From positions 1-56,657 of the forward strand of contig JAAEMS010000270.1 of NCBI GenBank assembly GCA_024225275.1: DNA of 56,657 nt, read 5' to 3'. The position numbers and the translations under genes are program-made. The notes beneath the pieces are model-generated. The model was not told the DNA's origin. It worked only from the letters and a program-made list of their open reading frames with translations, and made no database searches. Below are positions 41,862-50,928 of the stretch, one piece after another. Position 1 is the stretch's first letter; each line of letters begins with the position of its first letter. Source of the stretch: Actinomycetes bacterium. Lineage in GTDB: Bacteria > Actinomycetota > Acidimicrobiia > Acidimicrobiales > JAAEMS01.

Positions 41862-43052
41862 GTGTCGCTTCAGGGAACACTCGACACCTTTGCCCTTCCG
41901 GACGTTCTGCGTCTGGTGGCGTCTACCCGCAAGACGGGACTCCTGCGGGTCTCAGGGTCGCGGGGTGAGGGATCGATCTGGGTCGAGGATGGCGACATTG
42001 TCGCCGGCTCGGTGACCAGCGCTGAACAGGGAGCGGACTACGCAACCCAGGTCTTTGATCTGCTCCGTTTCCCGGACGGATCCTTCATGTTCGAGTCGGA
42101 TTGCACGGCTCCCGAGCCCGGTGCGCCGTCCGAGATCGAGCCGGTGCTCCTCGAGGCCGAGACCCTTCTGGCCGAGTGGCGTAACATAGAGACGGTGATC
42201 CCCTCGGGTGACTCGTGGATGAACCTCGCCGAGGAGCTTCCCAACACCGACGTCGTGATCGACCGTCCCCGCTGGCAGGTCATCGTGGCGGTCGGGGCGG
42301 GCAGCACCGTCCTCGAAATCGGTGCCGTGCTCGGTCTGGGTGAGATACAGGTGGCCCGTGAGCTCAAGGAGATGGTCGAGCTGGGCCTGATCGACGTGGG
42401 TGCTCCCACGGGATCGAACCTCGCAGCGGTAGCCGCTCCGGAGATTCTGGGCACCACCGACGCCATCGCCGAAGTGGCCGACACCAACACCGAGCTCGCC
42501 GATACCGCTTCGGCCAAGACCGGAGCCCCCGATGAGGTGGCGTTCGCCAAAGCTCCGGCTTCCGCCCCGTTCGACGATCAGCCCAGATTCGTCTCCGAAG
42601 TGCCAGCGCTGACCGACGACATCACGACCGAACCCTCGGTCGGTGAGTTCGGCGCCGACGGCGCTCCTGAGTTCGACGCCAGTTCCTTCGGGAGCGAGAT
42701 CTCGTTCGGCGAGAGCCCTCTTGCCGGCGACCCCTTCGGAGACAACACTACCGACACTGACCTCGCCACCTCCGGCCCGATGGAGTCCGGGCCCGGTCTG
42801 GGCGATGCGCCTCTGCCTCCTCCTCCACCTCCGCCCGCCCCGCTGCCTGGCCCAGTCGCTGAGCCCGATGCCTCCGACCCGGCCGAGGTGGCCCGCCAGC
42901 TGGCGAACCTCTCGCCCCGGGCCGCCCGTGCTGTGGCTGCCGCCGCCCGGGCCGGCACCGACGAGGAACGCGAAGCCGTCCTCGCCGACATGGACGACGC
43001 GGATGAGCCCCTCAACCGAGGGCTGCTCATGAAGTTCCTCTCCAACGAGTGA
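41862..43052 (+). CDS. DUF4388 (PATAN-like) domain protein
   Basis: 396 residues from the GTG at 41862. The N-terminal DUF4388 domain is immediate (SLQGTLDTFALPDVLRLVAS, then KTGLLRVSGSRGEGSIWVEDGDIVAG), a domain common in two-component and gliding/polarity systems. A winged-helix-like part is at about 130-185. A long acidic low-complexity linker with a run of prolines (about 190-340) leads to a helical C-terminal module (LSPRAARAVAAAARAGTDEE). GGAGG at 41852-41856 supports this GTG; an in-frame ATG at 41796 would add 22 residues. Confidence 0.78.
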   Translation: MSLQGTLDTFALPDVLRLVASTRKTGLLRVSGSRGEGSIWVEDGDIVAGSVTSAEQGADYATQVFDLLRFPDGSFMFESDCTAPEPGAPSEIEPVLLEAETLLAEWRNIETVIPSGDSWMNLAEELPNTDVVIDRPRWQVIVAVGAGSTVLEIGAVLGLGEIQVARELKEMVELGLIDVGAPTGSNLAAVAAPEILGTTDAIAEVADTNTELADTASAKTGAPDEVAFAKAPASAPFDDQPRFVSEVPALTDDITTEPSVGEFGADGAPEFDASSFGSEISFGESPLAGDPFGDNTTDTDLATSGPMESGPGLGDAPLPPPPPPPAPLPGPVAEPDASDPAEVARQLANLSPRAARAVAAAARAGTDEEREAVLADMDDADEPLNRGLLMKFLSNE

Positions 43053-43060
43053 CCTGAGCC

Positions 43061-43843
43061 GTGGTGGACGTCGCCGTTGTCGTCAGCGTTCTCATAGGTC
43101 TCCTGATCAGCCCGGTCCTGGTGCTTCTGATCGACCGCATCCCTGGCCGTGAGTCCTTGTTCGACCGGCCCCTCAGCTGTGATGAATGCTCGACCGAACG
43201 GACCTGGCGCGACCAGCTTCCCCTGGTCGGCTGGGCTCTGGCCGGCGGCCGCTGCGGTTCCTGCGGCGAATCCTGGGGGCCCGAACCCGTCTTCGTGCCG
43301 ATCTTCGCGGCCCTCCTGTTCGGGTTGGCGGGTTGGCGGTTCGGAACCAGCTGGGTGCTGATCCCGTTCATGGTGTTCTTCGCCTCGCTGGTGGTGGGCA
43401 GTGCCATCGATCTGCGCCATCTGCGTCTGCCCGATCTGCTGGTCTTCCCCACTCTGGCCGTCTCGCTGGTGCTGATCGGCGTTGTCTCCCTGGTCGAAGG
43501 CCACACCCAGTCCTTGCAGTACGCGGGGCTGGGGGCGGTCGCCTTCGTGTCGCCCCTATTCCTGATGCACATCATCAACCCCCGGGGTATGGGGTTCGGC
43601 GACGTGAAGTTCGGCCTCGTCCTGGGCCTCTTCGTGGGTTGGATCGCCGGCAACTGGGAGTCGACGGTGAACCTGGTGATCTGGGCCCTGATGATCGGCA
43701 GTCTGAGTCTGTTGGTCGTGGGTCTACCGGCCGTGTTCCTGCGGGGGCGCAAGGTCGCCCTACCGTTTGGTCCGGCCCTGGCCGTGGGGGCAGCTGTCAC
43801 CGTCCTCTTCACCAGCAGCATCCCGGGAATGGCAACCGGGTAG
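43061..43843 (+). CDS. prepilin peptidase (A24 family)
   Basis: 260-residue polytopic aspartic protease/methylase. The N-terminal cytoplasmic zinc-like Cys pairs are present (SCDECS and RCGSCGES), as are both catalytic aspartates, in SAIDLRHLRLPD (about 117) and in GMGFGDVKFG (about 181). It would process type IV pilin-like proteins, but no pilin genes are in the window. M. tuberculosis also keeps an orphan A24 peptidase (Rv2551c) beside aroE. The neighbouring DUF4388 gene is a possible partner by position only. Confidence 0.9.
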   Translation: MVDVAVVVSVLIGLLISPVLVLLIDRIPGRESLFDRPLSCDECSTERTWRDQLPLVGWALAGGRCGSCGESWGPEPVFVPIFAALLFGLAGWRFGTSWVLIPFMVFFASLVVGSAIDLRHLRLPDLLVFPTLAVSLVLIGVVSLVEGHTQSLQYAGLGAVAFVSPLFLMHIINPRGMGFGDVKFGLVLGLFVGWIAGNWESTVNLVIWALMIGSLSLLVVGLPAVFLRGRKVALPFGPALAVGAAVTVLFTSSIPGMATG

Positions 43844-43864
43844 AGGTCGGGTCGGTGGGCACGC

Positions 43865-43870
43865 TACCGT
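43865..43870 (+). promoter_or_regulatory. -10 element (TACCGT) of aroKBQ
   Basis: TACCGT, then GTG at 43875 (4 nt) and GTG at 43878 (7 nt). The 7-nt spacing is the commoner one in this window. Confidence 0.45.
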
Positions 43871-43877
43871 CCTCGTG

Positions 43878-44450
43878 GTGTCCCAGCTTCCTGCCCGCCC
43901 TCCCGCTGACGGGGGCCCAGCCCCGCGTCCGGTGGCTCTGGTAGGCATGATGGGGGTGGGCAAGACGGCGGTGGGCCGCCGTTTGGCGTGTCACCTGGAT
44001 CGTCCCTTCGTCGACCTGGACGCCGAGCTCGTCGAGCGCGAAGGTCGGGCGATCCCCGAGATCTTCGCGACCGACGGAGAGGACCGTTTCCGGGCTCTCG
44101 AGAGCGAACTGCTCGACGAGTCGCTCGACCGAGCCGATGCTCCCGTCGTGTCAACCGGCGGTGGTGTCGTGAAGTCGGCGATCAACCGGGAGTGGCTGCG
44201 CAACCGGGCCGTGACCGTGTGGCTGAGGGGCGATGCGGCCACGATCGTGGCTCGCGTCGGCCCCACGGCCGCCCGCCCCCTGCTTCAACCGGCCGAGGGA
44301 GAGTCCATGGTCGACCTGGTCGAGAGGTTGATGGCCGAGCGCCAGGATCTCTATGCCGAAGTGGCGGTCCTCACCATGGACACCGACCACGGTTCGGCCC
44401 ATCACCTGGCCGGCTGGCTGTCGGACCGGCTCGCGACGGCCCTGACATGA
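43878..44450 (+). CDS. aroK: shikimate kinase
   Basis: 190-residue P-loop kinase. Walker A is GMMGVGKTAVGRRLA (about 26-40), the shikimate-binding Asp is in FVDLDAELVEREG, and the STGGGVV segment is the substrate arginine/glycine loop region. About 18 non-conserved N-terminal residues precede the domain. The stop overlaps the aroB ATG (ATGA). The frame is open further upstream into the prepilin peptidase gene, but that part is not coding. Confidence 0.93.
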   Translation: MSQLPARPPADGGPAPRPVALVGMMGVGKTAVGRRLACHLDRPFVDLDAELVEREGRAIPEIFATDGEDRFRALESELLDESLDRADAPVVSTGGGVVKSAINREWLRNRAVTVWLRGDAATIVARVGPTAARPLLQPAEGESMVDLVERLMAERQDLYAEVAVLTMDTDHGSAHHLAGWLSDRLATALT

Positions 44451-45481
44451 CCAACCCCGGACTCATCGAGGTCGAGGTGGCGGTGGGTGACCGGTCGTAC
44501 CCCACCCTGGTGGGCGACGGTGCCCGCCATGCCTTGGCCGACGTCATCCCCGAACGGGCCCGTCGGGTGGCCGTGGTCACCCAGGCCGCCATCGGGATCG
44601 AAGTCGATCCCGGCATCGATCACCGGGTATTCGTGATCGGTGAAGGTGAGCAGGCCAAGAGCTTGTCCACCATCGAGGACTTGTGCCGTCAGTTCGTGTC
44701 CTGGGGTCTGACCCGCGGCGACGCGGTGGTGGCCGTCGGGGGTGGTCTGGTCACCGACGTGGCCGGGTTCGCGGCCTCCGTCTATCACCGGGGTGTCCCG
44801 GTGGTGTACGTCTCGACCACCCTCCTGGGGCAGATCGACGCGGCCATCGGGGGCAAGACCGGCGTCAATTTGCCCGAGGGCAAGAACCTGGTAGGCGCCT
44901 TCTGGCAGCCCCACGCGGTGCTGTGCGACACCGAGGTGCTGGCCACCCTTCCACCCCGTGAGTTGGGCAGTGGCATGGGTGAGCTGGCCAAGTACCACTT
45001 CTTGGGTGGAGGCAACCTCGATCGTCTCGATCTCTGCGAGCGGGTGGCGGCCTGCGTGCGCATCAAGGGTGAGGTCGTCGCCGCTGACGAACGCGAGGGT
45101 GGCATCCGGGCCATCCTGAACTACGGCCACACCCTGGCCCATGCCCTCGAGATCGACGGTGCCTTCGACCTCCGGCACGGCGAGGCAGTGGCCATCGGCC
45201 TTGTCTACGCGGCTGAGTTGGGTCACCGCCTGGGGCGCATCGACGAGACCCGGGTGGCCGAGCATCGGCGGGTGGTGGCGGCCTACGACCTGGCGGCCAC
45301 GGTTCCCGCCGGTTCGGACCCCGACCACATCATCGAGCTGTTCTCCCGCGACAAGAAGGCCATCGACGGAGTGACCTTCGTGCTCGACGGCCCCAACGGT
45401 GTCGAGCCGGTCCTGGTCGAGGACGAGGCCGTGTTGAGAGCAGCCCTGGCTGCCGTGACGAACAACGAAGGGATCTCATGA
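44447..45481 (+). CDS. aroB: 3-dehydroquinate synthase
   Basis: 344-residue NAD- and metal-dependent enzyme making the first ring of the shikimate pathway. Signatures are GGGLVTDVAGFAASVYHRGV (about 107-126), STTLLGQIDAAIGGKTGVN and metal ligands in the later HTLAHALE and RHGEAVAIG. Overlapped on both sides by ATGA junctions with aroK and aroQ. Confidence 0.96.
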   Translation: MTNPGLIEVEVAVGDRSYPTLVGDGARHALADVIPERARRVAVVTQAAIGIEVDPGIDHRVFVIGEGEQAKSLSTIEDLCRQFVSWGLTRGDAVVAVGGGLVTDVAGFAASVYHRGVPVVYVSTTLLGQIDAAIGGKTGVNLPEGKNLVGAFWQPHAVLCDTEVLATLPPRELGSGMGELAKYHFLGGGNLDRLDLCERVAACVRIKGEVVAADEREGGIRAILNYGHTLAHALEIDGAFDLRHGEAVAIGLVYAAELGHRLGRIDETRVAEHRRVVAAYDLAATVPAGSDPDHIIELFSRDKKAIDGVTFVLDGPNGVEPVLVEDEAVLRAALAAVTNNEGIS

Positions 45482-45912
45482 GCTCGATCCTGCTTCTTTC
45501 GGGGCCGAACCTGAACTTGCTGGGTAGCCGTGAGCCCGACATCTACGGCACCGACACCCTGACCGACCATGTCGAGACCGCTCGCACGGCGGCGCTGGCT
45601 CACGGTCTCGAGCTGGACCATCTCCAGTCGAACCACGAAGGTGTGCTGGTCGACGCCATCCATGCCGCCCGGGCCGACCACGCCGGAATCATCATCAACC
45701 CGGGGGCCTTCACCCACTACGCCTGGGCCATTCACGACGCCCTCGCCGCCTTCGAGGGGCCCGTCATCGAGCTTCACCTCTCCAACCCCAACGCCCGTGA
45801 GCCGTGGCGCCACACCTCGGTCGTGGCCCCGGTGGCGGCGGGCTCCATCGTCGGCTTCGGCGGTAAGGGGTACCGCATGGCGGTCGATGCCCTCGCCGAG
45901 CTGTTGGGTTGA
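45478..45912 (+). CDS. aroQ: type II 3-dehydroquinate dehydratase
   Basis: 144-residue dodecameric enzyme. GPNLNLLGSREPDIYG carries the catalytic loop with Arg and Tyr, NPGAFTHYAWAIHDAL is the substrate-binding helix and HLSNPNARE holds the catalytic His region. Coupled to aroB (ATGA) and to pepP (TTGA). Confidence 0.96.
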   Translation: MSSILLLSGPNLNLLGSREPDIYGTDTLTDHVETARTAALAHGLELDHLQSNHEGVLVDAIHAARADHAGIIINPGAFTHYAWAIHDALAAFEGPVIELHLSNPNAREPWRHTSVVAPVAAGSIVGFGGKGYRMAVDALAELLG

Positions 45913-47036
45913 CCAGCTCCGTGGCTCCCGATGTGGATCTGACCGGTCTTCCGGCCATGGCGATGGGCGGCCGGATTGATTCGGTTCGGGCCGATCTCGA
46001 CACCCGAGAACTCGATGCCCTGCTCGTCACCGACCTGTCGAACATCCGGTGGCTGACCGGCTTCGCCGGCTCGAACGCCACCGTGGTCGTCCGACCCGAG
46101 GCCCTCGTGCTCCTCACCGACGGGCGCTACGCCGATCAGGCCCCGGCCCAGGCCGCGGCCCTCGGGGTCGACCTCGAGGTGGTCGTCAGCGCGGGACCGG
46201 ACAAGGATCACCTCCTGTCCGCCCTCGGATCGGCCACCACCGCGGGCCTGGAGGCCGACTCGATCACGTGGGCTCGTCAGCGCACCCTGGCCGACTGGTT
46301 CGATGACCTCGAGTTGGTCCCCACCAGTGGAGTCATCAGTGCCTTCCGGCAGGTGAAGGACGAGGGTGAGCTGGCCCGGCTCGAAGCGGCCGCGGCCATC
46401 GCCGATGCCGCCCTGGCCGAGGTGATCGGCCGATTGGCCGACGGTCCCACCGAGGGGGAGTTCGCCCGGGAGCTCGAGACCGCCATGCTCGGGCGCGGCG
46501 CATCGGCTCCGTCGTTCGAGACGATCGTTGCCGCCGGACCCAACGGCGCCCTGCCCCACGCCCGCCCATCCAATCGTGTCATCGGGTCTGGCGAGTTGGT
46601 CGTCCTGGACTTCGGTGCCCTGGTCGACGGTTACCACTCCGACATGACCCGCACGGTGGGGGTGGGGGAACTCGATGATCAGTCGATCCGCATGCTCGAG
46701 GTGGTCGAGGCCGCGCAGGCCGCGGGTCGGGCCACGGTGGGGGCGGGAGTCCGCGCCAACGAGGTCGACAAGGCTTGTCGCGACATCATCACCGATGCCG
46801 GCTGGGCCGAGGCCTTCCCGCACGGCACCGGCCATGGGGTGGGCCTCGACATCCACGAGGCGCCCTCGGTGGGGGCTCGCAGTGAGTCCGAGTTGGTGGC
46901 CGGAAACGTCGTGACCGTTGAGCCGGGCGTGTACCTTGCGGGGCACGGCGGTGTTCGTATCGAGGACACCGTGGTGGTGACGGCCGACGGGTGTCGGTCC
47001 ATCACCCACAGCCCCCGGCGTCCAGTCGTCGGCTGA
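45909..47036 (+). CDS. pepP: M24 family Xaa-Pro peptidase
   Basis: 375 residues if started at the TTG that overlaps the aroQ stop. The family N-terminus aligns better with the ATGs at 45957 or 45963 (MGGRIDSVRADLD), so those are alternatives. The creatinase-type N-domain is followed by the pita-bread fold with all five metal ligands: LDFGALVDGYHSDMTRT (two Asp), GTGHGVGLDIHE (His), VVTVEPGVYL and GGVRIEDTVVV (two Glu). It precedes efp as in many actinobacteria. Confidence 0.9.
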   Translation: MTSSVAPDVDLTGLPAMAMGGRIDSVRADLDTRELDALLVTDLSNIRWLTGFAGSNATVVVRPEALVLLTDGRYADQAPAQAAALGVDLEVVVSAGPDKDHLLSALGSATTAGLEADSITWARQRTLADWFDDLELVPTSGVISAFRQVKDEGELARLEAAAAIADAALAEVIGRLADGPTEGEFARELETAMLGRGASAPSFETIVAAGPNGALPHARPSNRVIGSGELVVLDFGALVDGYHSDMTRTVGVGELDDQSIRMLEVVEAAQAAGRATVGAGVRANEVDKACRDIITDAGWAEAFPHGTGHGVGLDIHEAPSVGARSESELVAGNVVTVEPGVYLAGHGGVRIEDTVVVTADGCRSITHSPRRPVVG

Positions 47037-47059
47037 CCGACCCCCTCCCGGAGCACACC

Positions 47060-47619
<560 letters not shown>

Positions 47620-47623
<4 letters not shown>

Positions 47624-47824
47624 GCCGCACGGCGCGAAGCCCGAAGGCGAGCAGGAAGCAATGAGCCGCACGGCGCGAAGCCAGAAGGCGAGCAGGAAGC
47701 AATGAGCCGCACGGCGCGAAGCCAGAAGGCGAGCAGGAAGCAATGAGCCGCACGGCGCGAAGCCCGAAGGCGAGCAGGAAGCAATGAGCCGCACGGCGCG
47801 AAGCCCGAAGGCGAGCAGGAAGCA
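47620..47824 (+). repeat. five-copy 41-bp array of overlapping mini-ORFs between efp and nusB
   Basis: Units start at 47620, 47661, 47702, 47743 and 47784. Each is a 14-codon ORF plus stop (47620-47664, 47661-47705, 47702-47746, 47743-47787, 47784-47828) encoding MSRTARSPKASRKQ, with Gln for Pro in units 2 and 3. The first begins with GTG on the efp stop, the others with ATG on the previous unit's stop, and the last stop lies on the nusB ATG. Units differ only in the start base and the CCG/CAG codon. The peptides are strongly basic. Because 41 is not a multiple of 3 but each unit ends itself, copy number can change without harming either neighbour. Confidence 0.9.
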
Positions 47825-48262
47825 ATGAGCCGCAACCAGAACGACAATGAGTCGGCCCTCATTGGCGGGGTCGGGAGTCGGCGCGAGGCCCGCGATCGGG
47901 CTCTGGCCCTCCTGTACGAGTCGGAGATCAAGGCTCTCGAGGTCGAGGATCTTCTGGCCGAGCTACCCATCGACGCCGAGCCCTACGCTGAGCTCCTGGT
48001 GCGCGGTGTCAGCGAGCACCGTGCCGACCTCGACGAGCTGATCGTCGAATTCGCCAAGCCCGGCTGGTCGATCTCGCGGATGCCCCGGCTCGACGTGGCC
48101 GCCCTCCGGCTCGGCCTCTACGAGCTCGTTCATCGCACTGACGTACCCACCTCGGCGGTGCTGTCCGAGTGGGTGGAGCTGGCCTCGACCTACAGCACCG
48201 ACGACTCGGGTCGGTTTGTGAACGGACTCCTGGCCTCAGCGGCCGAGCAGATCCGGGGTTGA
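47825..48262 (+). CDS. nusB: transcription antitermination factor NusB
   Basis: 145-residue all-helical protein that binds boxA RNA with NusE during rRNA transcription. SRREARDRALALLYESEIKA and the C-terminal NGLLASAAEQI are characteristic. Its first codons (ATGAGCCGCA, MSR) are identical to the start of the 41-bp units, so the array runs right into the gene. No separate Shine-Dalgarno is present other than GAGCAGGAAG inside the last unit. Confidence 0.94.
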   Translation: MSRNQNDNESALIGGVGSRREARDRALALLYESEIKALEVEDLLAELPIDAEPYAELLVRGVSEHRADLDELIVEFAKPGWSISRMPRLDVAALRLGLYELVHRTDVPTSAVLSEWVELASTYSTDDSGRFVNGLLASAAEQIRG

Positions 48263-48285
48263 CCCTCTCTCGGAGGCGACTGTGA
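48259..48285 (+). CDS. bridging mini-ORF (MTLSRRRL) between nusB and the GNAT gene
   Basis: Eight codons from a TTG overlapping the nusB stop (TTGA, 48259-48262) to a TGA overlapping the GNAT GTG (GTGA, 48282-48285). It contains CGGAGG, the Shine-Dalgarno of the next gene. Weak start codon, so lower confidence. Confidence 0.35.
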   Translation: MTLSRRRL

Positions 48286-48809
48286 TCCCCCTTCCCGATC
48301 CGCCGCTGTCAGACGACCTGATCGGGTTGCGTCCCTGGCGTCCTCCTGATGCCGGCGCGCTCGTGGCCGCGTGGGCCGATCCTGAGATCGCCCGGTGGAC
48401 GACCCTGCCACCCCGCACCGACCGGGCCTACGCCCAACGGTGGATCGCCGGCGGTAGCCAGCGTCGCGAGCGCAGCCTCGCCATCGATCTCGTGATCGTA
48501 CCCCTGGCCGACCCCTCCGACGTGTGGGGCGAGGTCGGCTTGTGGGATCTGGGTCGGGTTCCCAACTCCAGCCGCCCGGCCCGCCAAGCCGAGGTGGGCT
48601 GGTGGGTGGATGCTGATCAGCGGGGGCGGGGGGTGGCCACCCGGGCCCTGCTCCTGTTCTCGGCCTGGGCGCTGGACGCCCTGGGTCTCCATCGTCTCGT
48701 CGCCCACACCAAGGCCGGGAATCCAGCTTCGACCCGAGTCGCCGAGCATGCCGGCTTCCAGCTCATCGAAGCCGATGATGGCGGCCAGCTCTTCCAGCTC
48801 ACACGGTGA
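48282..48809 (+). CDS. GNAT family N-acetyltransferase (RimJ/RimL-like)
   Basis: 175 residues. The acetyl-CoA loop is visible as DADQRGRGVATRALLLFSAWAL (about 108-128), and the C-terminal part HRLVAHTKAGNPASTRVAEHAGFQ is typical of the RimJ/RimL group that acetylates ribosomal protein N-termini or small amines. GTG start with CGGAGG 5 nt upstream. Substrate unknown. Confidence 0.85.
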   Translation: MIPLPDPPLSDDLIGLRPWRPPDAGALVAAWADPEIARWTTLPPRTDRAYAQRWIAGGSQRRERSLAIDLVIVPLADPSDVWGEVGLWDLGRVPNSSRPARQAEVGWWVDADQRGRGVATRALLLFSAWALDALGLHRLVAHTKAGNPASTRVAEHAGFQLIEADDGGQLFQLTR

Positions 48810-48829
48810 CATCGGTCATAGCTCAGGTG

Positions 48830-48835
48830 TAGGGT
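48830..48835 (+). promoter_or_regulatory. -10 element (TAGGGT) of the phosphotransferase gene
   Basis: TAGGGT lies 30 nt before the ATG; the leader carries a good AAGGGGAG (48852-48859). This is a conventional leadered start, unlike most here. Confidence 0.45.
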
Positions 48836-48865
48836 CCGCCAACCGCGAACCGAAGGGGAGATGGC

Positions 48866-49930
48866 ATGGGGGAGTTTCCGACCAAGGTCGAAGAGGTCAC
48901 GACGGCTTGGCTGAACGAGAAGCTGGCCCCACTGGGGGGTGGAGGCAAGGTCACCGGCTTCACCTCCGAGCGGATAGGAGAGGGTGTCGGTTTGATGGGC
49001 AAGCTCGATCGCATCTCGGTCGACTGGGAGGGCGCCGGACCCGATGCGCCCACTTCGGTGGTCGGCAAGTTCGCCACCGACAACCCCGAGGCCCTCGAGG
49101 TCGTGAAGACGTTCAACTTCTACGAAAAGGAAGTGAACTTCTACAACCTGCTGGCCGATCGGAGCCTCAGTCGCACCCCGGCCTGTCACGCGGCTGAGTA
49201 CGACGGCGACGCCGAGACCTTCATCCTCCTGTTCGAGGACGTGTCCACCGGCCAGTTGGGCGACCAGGTGGTCGGGGCCAGCACCTCGCAGGTCGAGGCC
49301 ACGGCCGAGGAGCTGGTGAAGCTCCACGCCTCGTGGTGGGAGCACCCGGAGGTGGAGGCCAGTGAGTGGATCTACCCGCTCAGCCACCCCTTGTACACCC
49401 AGGGCATCCCAACGGCCCTGGACGGCTATCACCCGATCTCGAGCCAGATTCTCGAGATGCCGTCTTGGTACGACCGGTACCGGGCATCGATCGGGAGCCT
49501 GCTCGAGCGGGCGGCCGCCATGCCCTGGACTCTCTGTCACGGTGATGCCCGCCTCGACAACCTCTTCTTCGATGTCGGTCCCGACTCGCTGGCGGTCATT
49601 GACTGGCAGATCATCATCCAGGGCCCCGGGGTGTACGACCTCGCTTACTTCATGAGCCAGAGCGCACCTGTCGACCTGCGCCGCGATATGGAGTCTGATG
49701 TCGTCACCCAGTACCGCGACCGTCTGATCGAGCTGGGGGTCGACCCTCCGAGTCGTGCTGAGCTGTGGGACGCGTACCGGCTCGCCACGATCATGTGCAC
49801 GGTGTACCCGGTCGTCGGCGGGGGCACCGTCGACCCCGAGGACGAGCGGGGAGTCGCCCTGGCCCGGGCCATGATCGACCGGTCGGTCACCGCCAGCGAA
49901 GACCTCGGGTCGGTCGAGTTCCTGGACTGA
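48866..49930 (+). CDS. aminoglycoside-phosphotransferase-like kinase (EcKL/CHK group)
   Basis: 354 residues with a protein-kinase-like fold. The catalytic loop is WTLCHGDARLDNLFFD (about 228-243) and the metal-binding Asp lies in AVIDWQIIIQGPGVYDLAYF. The N-terminal part (TSERIGEGVGLMGKLDRI, then VVGKFATDNPEA) resembles the ecdysteroid kinase-like/CHK group that phosphorylates small lipophilic alcohols. The true substrate is unknown. It forms a transcription unit of its own. Confidence 0.82.
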   Translation: MGEFPTKVEEVTTAWLNEKLAPLGGGGKVTGFTSERIGEGVGLMGKLDRISVDWEGAGPDAPTSVVGKFATDNPEALEVVKTFNFYEKEVNFYNLLADRSLSRTPACHAAEYDGDAETFILLFEDVSTGQLGDQVVGASTSQVEATAEELVKLHASWWEHPEVEASEWIYPLSHPLYTQGIPTALDGYHPISSQILEMPSWYDRYRASIGSLLERAAAMPWTLCHGDARLDNLFFDVGPDSLAVIDWQIIIQGPGVYDLAYFMSQSAPVDLRRDMESDVVTQYRDRLIELGVDPPSRAELWDAYRLATIMCTVYPVVGGGTVDPEDERGVALARAMIDRSVTASEDLGSVEFLD

Positions 49931-50026
49931 GCGCCCTCGAGGCTGGACCAGCCCAGTTCGGCTCTGGCCCCGGCGGCCCCCCTTTCCGGACTCTCCTGTC
50001 GGCATCACAGAGCAGGGTGGGCCGGG

Positions 50027-50032
50027 TAGCGT
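50027..50032 (+). promoter_or_regulatory. -10 element (TAGCGT) of the 50041 methyltransferase
   Basis: TAGCGT, 8 nt, then ATG. Confidence 0.5.
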
Positions 50033-50040
50033 CGCCGTCC

Positions 50041-50751
50041 ATGGACTCGGACGAGATCGAGCTGTTGACCCTGCGCAGCGCTGGATCCGCCGCCTTGGAA
50101 TTCAATGCCCCCCTCTCATCGGATCGCGCCGACGGGCTGGTGGATTTCGTCGGCACCCACGGCCAGACCGCAGTCGACCTTGGTTGCGGCCGAGGGTCAC
50201 TCGTGCTGCGGCTGGCCGCCAACGGGGTATCCGGGGTGGGAGTCGACTCGGAGCCGGGGGCGATCGAAGTCGCCGCTCAGAGGGCGGACGATCTCGGTGT
50301 CTCCGATCGGGCCCGGTTCGTGATCGGCGATGCGGGCGAGTATTCCGAGCCGGCAGACGTGGCCGTCTGCATCGGTTCCTCCCACGCGGTGGGGGGCACC
50401 GAAGCGGTGTTCCCCGCCCTCGCTCGGCTGGCGGGAGCGGCCGTCGTGGGCGACGGGGTCTGGATGACTAGGCCCGATGGGGTCAACGCCGAGCGATTCG
50501 GCGACCTGCCCAACGGCCTCGAAACCCTGGAAGCTCAGGCCGAGGCAGCAGGCTGGACAGTGGCGGGTTCGGTGTTGTCGACCCTAGAGGAATGGGACGA
50601 GTTCGAGGGACGATGGGGAGGTGGCGTGCGGGAGGTGGGTACCGCCGCGGCGCAGGGTTTCGCTGATCAGCGGGCCGCCGAGTACCTGGAGTACCGGGGC
50701 ATGTTGGGGTTCGCCTGGCTGTGCCTGACGAGGCCGTCGCGCTTCGGGTGA
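50041..50751 (+). CDS. class I SAM-dependent methyltransferase
   Basis: 236 residues. Motif I is AVDLGCGRGSLVLRLA (about 43-58) with a motif II acid in GVDSEPGAIEVA, and DVAVCIGSSHAVGG follows as motif IV. The cap region is consistent with small-molecule methyltransferases. Substrate unknown. The 177-bp interval after it (50752-50928) holds no clear gene or repeat. Confidence 0.8.
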   Translation: MDSDEIELLTLRSAGSAALEFNAPLSSDRADGLVDFVGTHGQTAVDLGCGRGSLVLRLAANGVSGVGVDSEPGAIEVAAQRADDLGVSDRARFVIGDAGEYSEPADVAVCIGSSHAVGGTEAVFPALARLAGAAVVGDGVWMTRPDGVNAERFGDLPNGLETLEAQAEAAGWTVAGSVLSTLEEWDEFEGRWGGGVREVGTAAAQGFADQRAAEYLEYRGMLGFAWLCLTRPSRFG

Positions 50752-50928
50752 GTCAGCGGGAACCGGACTACTCGAAGATGGGCCGGTACCGCCCACTCGA
50801 GGGACAGGTCGGTGGGGCAGGCCAAAATGCCGATGGGTATGCCGGAACGCTAGGTCAAACGCGCCACAACACCCGCCGGGGCGGATTGCCTCTGATCAGT
50901 TGGCGAGCGGGGTCAGCTCTCGGGCCGG

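Noticed and set aside
50752..50928. Small gene or RNA in the gap before the HNH gene
   Set aside because: Short frames have no start signal or recognisable protein, and no strong hairpin or tRNA arm is visible.
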